Below the pieces are notes generated by a model. The model saw only the letters and a list, made by a program, of their open reading frames with translations, did no database searches and was not told the origin of the DNA. The position numbers and the translations under genes were made by a program. DNA of 64,000 bases, taken from assembly GCF_040702995.1 (NCBI RefSeq), contig NZ_CP159992.1, positions 5,376,001 through 5,440,000 on the forward strand. Reading direction: 5' to 3'. Every line of letters begins with the position of its first letter. Within the stretch, counting starts at the first letter, position 1. Of this stretch, positions 26,904 through 34,816 are shown one piece after another. The stretch is from Paenibacillus sp. AN1007 (lineage in GTDB: Bacteria; Bacillota; Bacilli; Paenibacillales; Paenibacillaceae).

Positions 26904-26947
26904 ATGAAAAGTCCCTTTGCCAACTCTTTGGCAAAGGGACTTTTCAT
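26904..26947 (+). terminator. Terminator of the first chemoreceptor gene
   Basis: A perfect 20-bp stem (ATGAAAAGTCCCTTTGCCAA, 26904-26923, paired with 26928-26947) and a CTCT loop. It lies between converging genes and may serve both. Confidence 0.9.
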
Positions 26948-27010
26948 TTGGTTCGGTTTGGTTTGGTTTTGATCCCACAGATCAATCAGGATCGGGAGCA
27001 GGGTTCTTTT

Positions 27011-28282
27011 CTATTCGCCAGATGGTTTTGGGTCTCCATGATAACCACGATCTCCATAAGGTTCAAGCTTCTCAAACCAGCGATTCAGACATTTGGCGAG
27101 TGCATCTTTCGCATTAAAGAAAGGATTATCCTCTTTTTTCAATATCTCCAACACCTCGATTACAAAGGCACTCTCACCGTATTCATTCCACTCCGCCTGC
27201 AAACGGCGGTTCAAATGGCTTCCCATCTGCAGCATAAACTGCTGTCCGTTAATTGTTTTTAAATTCAGCGTACTATCAATATACACTTTGCCATTACGTT
27301 CGTTACGTATTTGATAGACCCCCGCTTCGGTTTTGACCTCTTTGGCCTGCTCCTGTAACTCTTTGCGCCGATTCATATTCTTCTCTCCTTTATCTGCGTT
27401 TCCGATCAGATCCTGCTGTTTCACTTCCTGCCCTGTTTTCCGCTCCGCCAAAGATTGCCGGACGGATTCTTCTGTCTGCTCCTCCTGCTTGTGGCCGTTA
27501 CCCTGTTCCGCAGCAGCACTGCCCAACCAGTATCGGCTTCCATCCTCATCCCGTTCTAACAGACCGTAATCGACCAGGTACCTTCGGATTTCCACATAGT
27601 CATCATGTACTTTTTCCAAAATGGTGTTCACCTGTTTTTCGGTATAATGACGCTGTGGTTCGAATCGTTTGGCGATCTCCGTGAGCACGATGTACTTATG
27701 CTTTTGCTGCATATGGAACGTAGTCATAGGCCCGCTTGTACCTTCCGGGAAATATTTCTGCAGTACGATTTCCCGTTCCTCTTCCGATATATCGAATGAT
27801 TGATGATGAATCGTATGCCCTTGTTTCATGACCGGCGATACCCATGCTGCCGGAGCATGAAGGTCCTTATTCTTCAACAGCTCCATTAAAGCCAAAAAAA
27901 TCTTGGCCTGCCTCTCCTTTTCCTTCAATACAAACCGGTGGTTTCGAATGGTGGATGCACTGCCGATGCCGAGCGCCTTTTGTACTTCCGCATCCTTCTT
28001 CCCTTCATAGAACTGGGCCAGCAGGCCTCGCTGCACATCGGACAGTCCTGTCACACTTTTGTCCAGCTCCAGCAAATATTCAAATACGGACCCATGCACC
28101 TTTTCAATATGGACACGCATGTAACGGACAGCCTCATAAAGAACGCCCTCTTCGGGATAAATTATCCCCCCTTCCGTCGTATACCCGCAGCAGATGCACG
28201 TATAGACCGTGCCTTCCTCCACATATCCGCGTTTGATCTCTTCCAGGGAAGCTGTCTGAAGTCTTGAATCCGAAGTTTTCAT
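27011..28282 (-). CDS. DUF2087 regulator-like protein fused to a GIY-YIG domain
   Basis: A 423-residue protein of three parts. Residues 20-65 hold a Cys-Cys...His-His knuckle (YTCICCGYTTEGG, then HIEKVHGS), followed by a helix-turn-helix-like part (LSDVQRGLLAQFYEGKKDAE; IGSASTIRNHRFVLKEKER). Residues 165-250 are DUF2087 (IVLQKYFPEGTSGPMTTFHM; RRYLVDYGLLERDEDGSRYW). After a Gln/Glu-rich linker, residues 303-423 form a GIY-YIG-like domain (AGVYQIRNERNGKVYIDST) with Tyr-Ile-Asp in place of Tyr-Ile-Gly. An excellent AAAGGAG site sits in frame 8 nt before codon 303 (ATG 27376), so the GIY-YIG part can also be made alone. It looks like a DNA-binding protein; nuclease activity is doubtful without the glycine. 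Confidence 0.82.
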   Translation of the reverse strand: MKTSDSRLQTASLEEIKRGYVEEGTVYTCICCGYTTEGGIIYPEEGVLYEAVRYMRVHIEKVHGSVFEYLLELDKSVTGLSDVQRGLLAQFYEGKKDAEVQKALGIGSASTIRNHRFVLKEKERQAKIFLALMELLKNKDLHAPAAWVSPVMKQGHTIHHQSFDISEEEREIVLQKYFPEGTSGPMTTFHMQQKHKYIVLTEIAKRFEPQRHYTEKQVNTILEKVHDDYVEIRRYLVDYGLLERDEDGSRYWLGSAAAEQGNGHKQEEQTEESVRQSLAERKTGQEVKQQDLIGNADKGEKNMNRRKELQEQAKEVKTEAGVYQIRNERNGKVYIDSTLNLKTINGQQFMLQMGSHLNRRLQAEWNEYGESAFVIEVLEILKKEDNPFFNAKDALAKCLNRWFEKLEPYGDRGYHGDPKPSGE

Positions 28283-28335
28283 GATTTAATCTCCTTTTGG
28301 TATTCGTCCAATCCGCATGGGATAAACCGCATCTT

Positions 28336-28348
28336 AAACATTATGTTT
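28336..28348. promoter_or_regulatory. Palindromic operator candidate, proximal copy
   Basis: AAACATTATGTTT is a perfect 6-1-6 palindrome just downstream of the promoter at 28363-28391. A near copy, TTAAACATTATGT, lies at 28413-28425 on the other side of the promoter. Confidence 0.5.
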
Positions 28349-28362
28349 ATTTATTTATAGAT

Positions 28363-28391
28363 ATTTTATTATTTTGTTTGTTTATTGTCAA
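28363..28391 (-). promoter_or_regulatory. Sigma-A promoter of the DUF2087/GIY-YIG gene
   Basis: TTGACA (28391-28386), a 17-nt spacer and TAAAAT (28368-28363) on the minus strand, an almost consensus promoter 80 nt before the start codon. It is flanked by the two AAACATTATGT motifs. Confidence 0.75.
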
Positions 28392-28412
28392 ACCGCTTGA
28401 CTGTGTTTGTAA

Positions 28413-28425
28413 TTAAACATTATGT
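28413..28425. promoter_or_regulatory. Palindromic operator candidate, distal half-copy
   Basis: TTAAACATTATGT repeats the left part of the palindrome at 28336-28348, about 22 nt upstream of the -35 hexamer of the minus-strand promoter. Confidence 0.4.
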
Positions 28426-28463
28426 AAGATACATAAAATGCATATCTTTGAGCAAAAGAAAAA

Positions 28464-28490
28464 GACTGCGGGTTCACTAACCCGACAGTC
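28464..28490 (-). terminator. Terminator of the second chemoreceptor gene
   Basis: On the minus strand GACTGtcGGGTT pairs with AACCCgCAGTC through a small bulge, followed by CTTTTTCTTTT. It lies 16 nt after the stop. Confidence 0.8.
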
Positions 28491-28505
28491 CTCCTATATA
28501 CACCG

Positions 28506-30509
28506 TTACAGTTTAAAACGTTCAATTATGTGCTGCAGATCCTCTGCCATCTGCGATAAAGCCGCCGAAGACGCGGCAACTTCTTCCATTGCTGCAAGCT
28601 GCTCCTGAGCGGCAGCCGAGCCATCCTCGGTTCCGGCAGCAATCCGGTTGGATAGTACCATCGTATCGTTTACCGCTTTGTTCACATACCCCATGCCTTG
28701 ATCGATCTGACGGGAAGCTGAAGCAGCTTCTTCGGCTTGTGCCGCTACCATCTGTACCGCATCACGGATCGTCTGGAAGGCTTCTCCTGCCTCCGTGATC
28801 ATCTGTGAACTTTTTATCATACCTTCACCTGTGCGTGCAAAGGTAGACTCTACCGCATGCGTCTTCTCATACATCTCCCGCATCAGCTCATTAATTCGCT
28901 CCGCCGAAGCCCCTGAACTGTTCGCAAGCGATTTGACTTCATTTGCCACCACAGCAAATCCTCGCCCATGCTCCCCTGCTCTGGAAGCCTCGATCGAGGC
29001 ATTCAATGCCAGAATGTTGGTCTGTTTGGCGATGGCTGTAATCTCCGCCACGATCTCCAGAATCTCTTCATTTTTTGCACGCAGATCGTCGATCACAGTT
29101 TCCATTGCCCTGCTCTCTTCATTCACCTGCTGAATATGGGATACGGCCTCCTGCATGGTTACCATTCCCGCTTCCGATTTCGTAGATGCTTCGATCGCAA
29201 TACGCTCCGCTTCTCCTGCTCTTGAAGAAATCTCTTTAACTCCAACTGACATCTCACCAACAAGCTGCTCAGTCGCAGCCAGACTTTCATTCTGCATGGT
29301 CGTTCCTGCGGCTGCATCCTGCATCAGTTCAGCCACCTGCTCGGTGGCTTTCGAGGTCTGCTCGGAGCTTGCCATCAGCTCTTCCGATGAGGCTGCCAGC
29401 TGGCTGGATGTATCATGTACCTCGCCAAGCACATTGCGCAGTGAAGTTGTCATTGTATCAAAGCTCTCTCCAAGCTGACCGAACTCATCCTTACGCTGCA
29501 GCCCTACACGAACCGTTAGGTCTCCTGCGCTTACTTGCGATGCAGCCTGTGTTAACTGCTGTAATGGCCGATGAATGCTGCGGATAATAAAGATCAGCAG
29601 TATGATCCCTACAACTACCGCTACCCCTACAAGCGTAATCGCACGGATCATGATCGGCTGTACAGCCTCCGCTGCTTCGCCAGGAATCATCTCACCCACA
29701 ATTTTCCAGCCTGTTGCAGGATTGGTGTAGAACACAGCCTCCATTGTCTGACCATCATATGTATACTTCACTGTTCCTCGATCCTTCGTATACATTTCGT
29801 TAATGTAACTTTGATCGGACTGTGTACCGGATTCAATCTTATAATGGAATAAAAATTTCCCGCCATTATCCAACATATACAGTTTTCCCGCCTTACCGAT
29901 ATGTATCTGGTCCACTGTTTCCTTCAAATGATTCAGACTTACATTGGCGCCAAAAACACCATTCCCATCTGCCAGTTTGGCTGCTGCCGTTACGACCCAC
30001 TCTCCTGTGGTTACAGACTGGAAGGTATCCGAGATGATCGGTTCGGATTGTGACATCGCCATTTTATACCATGTGCGTTCACGAGGATCATAGATCTGGT
30101 TCCCAGGATCGGGAGATTTCATCCAGCTGCCGTCTTCGGCTCCGGCAGTAAGGATACCCAGCTCTTTATGGTTCTGTGACATCCGATCCAGCTGTGCTTG
30201 AAGTGCAGGAGATTTGTTAATGATCTCCTCTGAAGTAATGCCCGCCGCCATCTGCGCAGCGTTATCCTTCTCCATACTAAGCATCTGATCAATCTGCAGA
30301 CTAAGCATTTCCGTTTTGGCCTGTGCAGAACGAACAATCTCCAGTTTAACCTGATCTGCCGCCTTGAGATACGCCAGCCACCCTACACTGAGACTGGGTA
30401 CAATCAGGAATAAAAGCAATGCGGCAATCAGCCGTTTTTTTACCGTCAACGTAAACCAGCTCTGCAATTTTGTCTTCACTCTAGATTCTGTTCGAGACTT
30501 TTTCTTCAT
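28506..30509 (-). CDS. Methyl-accepting chemotaxis protein with dCache sensor
   Basis: A 667-residue chemoreceptor, of the same build as the one at 24845. A basic N-terminus, a membrane helix at about residues 25-47, a dCache sensor (IYDPRERTWYKMAMSQSEPI; GKAGKLYMLDNGGKFLFHYK), a second membrane helix at about 290-312, HAMP (PLQQLTQAASQVSAGDLTVR) and a signalling hairpin with tip IAKQTNILALNASIEASRAG. The linker and sensor are clearly diverged from the other receptor, so it probably has a different ligand. Monocistronic with its own terminator. Confidence 0.93.
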   Translation of the reverse strand: MKKKSRTESRVKTKLQSWFTLTVKKRLIAALLLFLIVPSLSVGWLAYLKAADQVKLEIVRSAQAKTEMLSLQIDQMLSMEKDNAAQMAAGITSEEIINKSPALQAQLDRMSQNHKELGILTAGAEDGSWMKSPDPGNQIYDPRERTWYKMAMSQSEPIISDTFQSVTTGEWVVTAAAKLADGNGVFGANVSLNHLKETVDQIHIGKAGKLYMLDNGGKFLFHYKIESGTQSDQSYINEMYTKDRGTVKYTYDGQTMEAVFYTNPATGWKIVGEMIPGEAAEAVQPIMIRAITLVGVAVVVGIILLIFIIRSIHRPLQQLTQAASQVSAGDLTVRVGLQRKDEFGQLGESFDTMTTSLRNVLGEVHDTSSQLAASSEELMASSEQTSKATEQVAELMQDAAAGTTMQNESLAATEQLVGEMSVGVKEISSRAGEAERIAIEASTKSEAGMVTMQEAVSHIQQVNEESRAMETVIDDLRAKNEEILEIVAEITAIAKQTNILALNASIEASRAGEHGRGFAVVANEVKSLANSSGASAERINELMREMYEKTHAVESTFARTGEGMIKSSQMITEAGEAFQTIRDAVQMVAAQAEEAASASRQIDQGMGYVNKAVNDTMVLSNRIAAGTEDGSAAAQEQLAAMEEVAASSAALSQMAEDLQHIIERFKL

Positions 30510-30763
30510 CAGCTACCTATCCCCCATCATCAAGTTCAACTCTTTTTATCGGAAAATGGTTCTCGAATCATTATGTAAACAATCTAAATAATCGCAATTT
30601 TAATAATCTGATCTTCTTCCGTGAGGGGGCGCGGTTTTGACCCCCCAGTTGAGATCGTTTACAATGCTCATATGCTGGTTTTACATGAAACACTTGGAAG
30701 GAGAGGGTTCAGATCTTACGCAAGGCCCCTACGCAGCAAACTATTTCTACGGTTAACTCATCC

Positions 30764-32167
30764 ATGCTTCGCATCCTTTTGGCACTTATTCTATGTGCTG
30801 GCGCGGTTTTCGGGCTGGCTGGCAGTTTCACAGCTTCTGCAGCGCAGCATACGCAAACCGTCCACATTGAAGTCAATGGGGAGCAGCAATTCTGGCAGCA
30901 TGCTCCGCTTAATTTTAAAGGCACCACGTATGTTCCCTTACGGGATGTTGTTCAATCTGTCAAAGGAAATCTGAAATGGGACGCACGCAGCAAAACAGCC
31001 ACCATTATTGTTGGCAGGGACACGCTGGTGCATCAAGCCGGCAGTGACACCATCCGAGTAAATCAGGTCTCTCTATCTATTCCTGCAAGTTCACGCACCG
31101 TAAATGGTACATTGATGGTTCCGGTACGGGCTGTGGCGAACGCGCTAAAAGCTGATATCAAGGTGGAGCGGACTGCTTCAGGCCAGATGAATGTCGGTAT
31201 ACTTACGGATCAAGTAAGTGTTCTGCGTCCTGAAGCTTCTGTTGTTGATACATATCTGCGCGAGATCAACTATCCCGGTATGGCTCTGATTGCACGAGAT
31301 GGGAAAGTAGTACTAAAGCAGGGTTATGGCCTTGCCGATAAACAGACACTGAATCGTCCGGATCAGAAGACCCGTATTGCCTCCTTGAGCAAATCATTCA
31401 CAGCAGCTTCCATTCTGAGCTTGGCAGAAGCAGGCAAGCTGGATGTGCAGGACCCGATCTCCAAGTATATTTCGGGCATTCCAAAGGGGGACGAAATTAC
31501 ACTGCATATGCTGTTGTCCCAGACTTCGGGGCTGCCTTCAGCCTTTGGCCGTGGTGAAGGCGCTGCACTTGAAGAGACGGTGGAAGAAATTCGCCACAAA
31601 ACGTTGAAGTTTGATCCCGGCAGTGCATATCTTTACAGCAACAGCGGTTATGTTTTACTTGCCTACGTCGTGGAGCAGGTGTCCGGCATGAGCTATGCCG
31701 ATTATGTGCAGCAGACTATTCTGGAGCCGCTCGGCATGAAAGACTCGGGAGAAGCATCTCGCAAAGTGCATACGAACAGCGGTTTTGTTCAACAGGGTAA
31801 AGGATGGGAACCTGCACCTTACTATGTTTCACAATCCGGGTCTGGAACGATCTATTCTACCGTGGATGATCTGCTCAAATGGGATCGTGCGTTATACACG
31901 GACCAGATTCTAAGTCAGGAAACGATTGAAACGATGTATAAGCCTTACTCTGATAAAAATTACGGTTATGCCTGGATTCTCAAGGAAAACGGAACAAAAC
32001 GCACCGTCTTCCATAACGGAAGCGGCGGGGGTTTTGCTACAGCATTCTCACGTAATCTGTCCGACGATGTGACCATTATTCTACTCGGCAACCATGCAGG
32101 CATGGATATGACCTCGCTTCTGAATGAGGTAGAGGCTCGTACAGCCAAAGCTTTGAACCTGCAATGA
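30764..32167 (+). CDS. Exported serine hydrolase (beta-lactamase/PBP fold) with CuAO-like N-domain
   Basis: A 467-residue exported protein. The signal peptide runs to about residue 27 (cleaved near TASAAQ). Residues 28-150 contain two copper-amine-oxidase-like modules (FKGTTYVPLRDVVQSVKGNL; VNGTLMVPVRAVANALKADI). The serine hydrolase domain, class C beta-lactamase/DD-peptidase type, has SxxK as SLSK in IASLSKSFT, YxN as YSN in YLYSNSGY, and HNG in TVFHNGSGGG. A role in wall D-amino-acid peptide turnover or esterase action is likelier than antibiotic resistance. No binding site precedes ATG 30764; AAGGAGAGG at 30698-30706 points instead at an in-frame ATC (30713), giving a 17-residue longer N-terminus. 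Confidence 0.85.
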   Translation: MLRILLALILCAGAVFGLAGSFTASAAQHTQTVHIEVNGEQQFWQHAPLNFKGTTYVPLRDVVQSVKGNLKWDARSKTATIIVGRDTLVHQAGSDTIRVNQVSLSIPASSRTVNGTLMVPVRAVANALKADIKVERTASGQMNVGILTDQVSVLRPEASVVDTYLREINYPGMALIARDGKVVLKQGYGLADKQTLNRPDQKTRIASLSKSFTAASILSLAEAGKLDVQDPISKYISGIPKGDEITLHMLLSQTSGLPSAFGRGEGAALEETVEEIRHKTLKFDPGSAYLYSNSGYVLLAYVVEQVSGMSYADYVQQTILEPLGMKDSGEASRKVHTNSGFVQQGKGWEPAPYYVSQSGSGTIYSTVDDLLKWDRALYTDQILSQETIETMYKPYSDKNYGYAWILKENGTKRTVFHNGSGGGFATAFSRNLSDDVTIILLGNHAGMDMTSLLNEVEARTAKALNLQ

Positions 32168-32210
32168 TCTCGGGGTGTGAGGATACTCGGTTTGGCGGTC
32201 ACCCAGAGCA

Positions 32211-32340
32211 TGGTGACTTAAGTTGGTGGACTGAGCGGAGGTTGCGGTGGCGACTTAGGTTGGAGGACTGAGCTGGGGCTGCAGTGGTAACTTGAGTTGG
32301 AGGACTGAGCGGAGGTTGCAGTGGCGACTTAGGTTGGAGG
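32211..32340 (+). repeat. 37-bp tandem repeat, about 3.5 copies
   Basis: Units start at 32211, 32248, 32285 and 32322 (the last is partial, 19 nt). Each reads like TGGCGACTTAGGTTGGAGGA followed by CTGAGCGGAGGTTGCAG, with a few substitutions. The tract is non-coding and begins 43 nt after the serine hydrolase stop. Confidence 0.9.
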
Positions 32341-32388
32341 TTGGTTTCGATGTAAAGTTTTAAGCGTTCCTCCATCTCCTATTTATTC

Positions 32389-32581
32389 TAACGATCTCAG
32401 ATGAGCTTATTTGAGCGATATAACGCTCTCTGGAATTGTAACGATCCCCAGAAACCTTATTTCGCTTAAAACATAAGTTCAACACCTATTCTCACTTAAA
32501 ATACCCTAAATAAGGTCCCCTGAGATCGTTAAAAAATAAAACTAAGTGATATGACCCAAATAGCGTTTGTGGGAATCGTTA
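32389..32581. repeat. 193-bp four-unit inverted repeat element, copy 2
   Basis: Four 24-nt units TAACGAT-N11-(T/C)TATTT at 32389-32412 and 32439-32462 (plus) and 32508-32531 and 32558-32581 (minus). Unit starts are spaced 50, 69 and 50 nt, identical to the copy at 5124-5316. A degenerate extra half unit may lie at about 32421-32440. No open reading frame. Confidence 0.85.
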
Positions 32582-32787
32582 GAAAAGCATTCAGCTGAAT
32601 TAAGGGAGCCTTACAGGCTTGCGGCTGAAATGAAGCTGCATGACTTTCAAATGTGTTCGTCAGCATCACTCTGGATCGTTGGCATCATCTGTGTTCGTCA
32701 GCATCATCCTGAATTGTTGTCACCAATTAAATAGTTATCAATATCAACACTCTCTACACGCGCAGCAATGAGCGTGTAAAAGAACAC
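32582..32787. other. Non-coding stretch between repeat element and terminator
   Basis: No gene seen. Two near-identical words, GTTCGTCAGCATCA at about 32655 and 32695, form a short direct repeat. Confidence 0.35.
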
Positions 32788-32820
32788 AAAGGGACAAAGC
32801 ATAATAAGCTTTGTCCCTTT
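32788..32820 (-). terminator. Terminator facing nagZ
   Basis: AAAGGGACAAAGC/GCTTTGTCCCTTT, a perfect 13-bp stem with a 7-nt loop and T/A tracts on both sides. It probably ends the minus-strand salvage operon. Confidence 0.8.
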
Positions 32821-32986
32821 TGTTCCTTATACCCATTTGCTGATTCTTTCTCAGCCTATGACATATTGTTATCATTCGTACAACCACTGCACTGCATCAC
32901 ACTATGCCGTGCCACACCACTTTATATCATATCGAGCTGAACCATCGTCATCCCCGATGCTGCCGTTTTATAATGTTACTTTATAT

Positions 32987-34711
32987 TCAATCGACCTCAA
33001 GGGAAACGGGAAGCTTGCCCTTAAATGTGATCTGTCCCATCATCGCTTTTGCCACACTGTTCATGGCAAGCGGCCGACTTTCATATGCTGCGATATAGGT
33101 CTGCACATTGGGAAGCTTCAGAAGGTCATAGGGGCTGCGGAGTGCGGCCACAGCCAGGGGTTTGCCAAGCTGCTGAAGCCAACCGATTAGTCGGCACTGC
33201 GGATCACCCGAGGGACTACCTGCATTATACGTGCCGATCACGATCTGTTTAATGTCCTCCGCTTCTGCAGCCTGGAGCAGACGGGCTGAGGAAATAGCAA
33301 CCTCGTCCGCTGCGACCACCAGATCAACGACATCCAGACCTTGAGCCAACAAAGCGGCTCCAAGTGCTGCGCCGTCCAACTGCTCATCTGCAATACTTGT
33401 CACTGCTGCCCCAACGGTGATTACAAGTGTCCGCTCTCTTTTCAAAGGCAGCATATGCTGCGTGTCCCTGACCAATGTAATGCTCTTCTCGCTAATCCGC
33501 CGGGCTGTCTTCTGATGCAGCGGACTGTTACGCTGAAACAGAACAGTTGATGGCTCGATAGCGTTCATAGCAGTCGGAATAGCGGGATCTATGCTGCGAC
33601 CCTCCGCACCAAACCTCCCGCTTATGCTGACAGATTCCCCTTCTGCCGCGCCGCTCTCTACTTCCATCTCCATCAGTCCACGTTTTACTTTATACATCAG
33701 CAGACGTTTAACCGATTCGTCGATCCTCCGTTCACTGATGCGCCCACTGCTCACAGCATTCATTAATGCTTCAAAAGCTTCCTTCTGCAGCTGTGCCGTA
33801 TGACTGATCAGCACTAGATCTGCTCCAGCCTCAACCGCCATGACAGCAGCCTGAACCGTGCCGTAGTGATTCGCGATAGCCTTCATCTCCATGCAATCGG
33901 TCACGATCATGCCTTCATATCCAAGTTCTTTCCGCAGCAGCCCGGTCAGCACGGAATGGGATAACGTTACGGGAAGACGCTCTGTCTCCAGTGCCGGAAA
34001 ATAAATATGAGCAGACATCACGGCATCCACGCCTGCTGCTATAGCTGCACGAAACGGTACAAGTTCAATCTGATTGACCCGCGCTCTGTCATGAGGGATC
34101 ACGGGAAGATCCAGATGGGAATCTGTATCCGTATCGCCATGGCCAGGGAAATGTTTGGCAGTAGCCGCAATGCCCGCATTCTGAAATCCGGTAATTGCTG
34201 CTGTACCGAATTCGGCAGCGGATTCCGGGGATTCTCCGAAGGAACGTACACCGATAACCGGATTGTTTGCGTTGTTGTTTACATCGAGCACGGGTGCAAA
34301 GTTCATATTGATGCCCATTGATTTTAGTTCCATTCCACTGATGCGTGCTGCATCATAAGCATCCTGCACCGACCCTGCTGCTGCAGTGGCCATCTGTCCC
34401 GGCATCAGCGTAACACCCTGCGTAATCCGGGCCACCATGCCGCCTTCCTGATCAATCGCAATCCACAGCGGCACGTTACCGCCTGCTCGTGCAGTATGCT
34501 GCAGTCCATCCGACAGCCGCTCCACCTGCTCAGGTGAAACGACATTTCTTGTGAAATAAATGACGCCGCCAACCGGATAATCCCGAAGCAGCGTCTGTAC
34601 CTCACCCTCCGGCTCGGTTCCGTGGAACCCGCATAACAGCATCTGTCCAATCTTGTCTCGCAGACTCATCCGCCCAAGTCTCTGCTTCACCCTGTCTTTC
34701 AAGCTGCGCAT
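32987..34711 (-). CDS. nagZ: Beta-N-acetylglucosaminidase NagZ (GH3)
   Basis: A 574-residue GH3 enzyme that releases GlcNAc from GlcNAc-MurNAc units of peptidoglycan. The NagZ signature KHFPGHGDTDTDSHLDLPV is near residue 180, with the Asp-His catalytic pair, and the nucleophile Asp lies in GMIVTDCMEMKAI. A C-terminal GH3 domain follows (residues 400-574). B. subtilis NagZ is an exported lipoprotein; this one starts MRSLKDRVKQRLG without a signal peptide, so it should act in the cytoplasm on imported saccharides. It is the last gene of the minus-strand run from the ABC importer through namZ. The gap to namZ is 105 nt. Confidence 0.92.
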   Translation of the reverse strand: MRSLKDRVKQRLGRMSLRDKIGQMLLCGFHGTEPEGEVQTLLRDYPVGGVIYFTRNVVSPEQVERLSDGLQHTARAGGNVPLWIAIDQEGGMVARITQGVTLMPGQMATAAAGSVQDAYDAARISGMELKSMGINMNFAPVLDVNNNANNPVIGVRSFGESPESAAEFGTAAITGFQNAGIAATAKHFPGHGDTDTDSHLDLPVIPHDRARVNQIELVPFRAAIAAGVDAVMSAHIYFPALETERLPVTLSHSVLTGLLRKELGYEGMIVTDCMEMKAIANHYGTVQAAVMAVEAGADLVLISHTAQLQKEAFEALMNAVSSGRISERRIDESVKRLLMYKVKRGLMEMEVESGAAEGESVSISGRFGAEGRSIDPAIPTAMNAIEPSTVLFQRNSPLHQKTARRISEKSITLVRDTQHMLPLKRERTLVITVGAAVTSIADEQLDGAALGAALLAQGLDVVDLVVAADEVAISSARLLQAAEAEDIKQIVIGTYNAGSPSGDPQCRLIGWLQQLGKPLAVAALRSPYDLLKLPNVQTYIAAYESRPLAMNSVAKAMMGQITFKGKLPVSLEVD

Positions 34712-34816
34712 ACATTCCCTCCTCCCACAAACATCAAATCTTCACCTCAAGCAGCAGCATGGTTGTACACATTGTTTTTCCCTCTTCCATCCCTGCTCGT
34801 ACCCTTAATCCATTCA

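Noticed and set aside
30764..32167. Antibiotic-resistance beta-lactamase
   Set aside because: The SxxK/YxN/HNG set and CuAO-like N-domain fit generic serine hydrolases; nothing points to resistance.
32211..32340. Possible CRISPR array
   Set aside because: The 37-bp units are contiguous with no unique spacers, so this is a plain tandem repeat; no cas genes are nearby.
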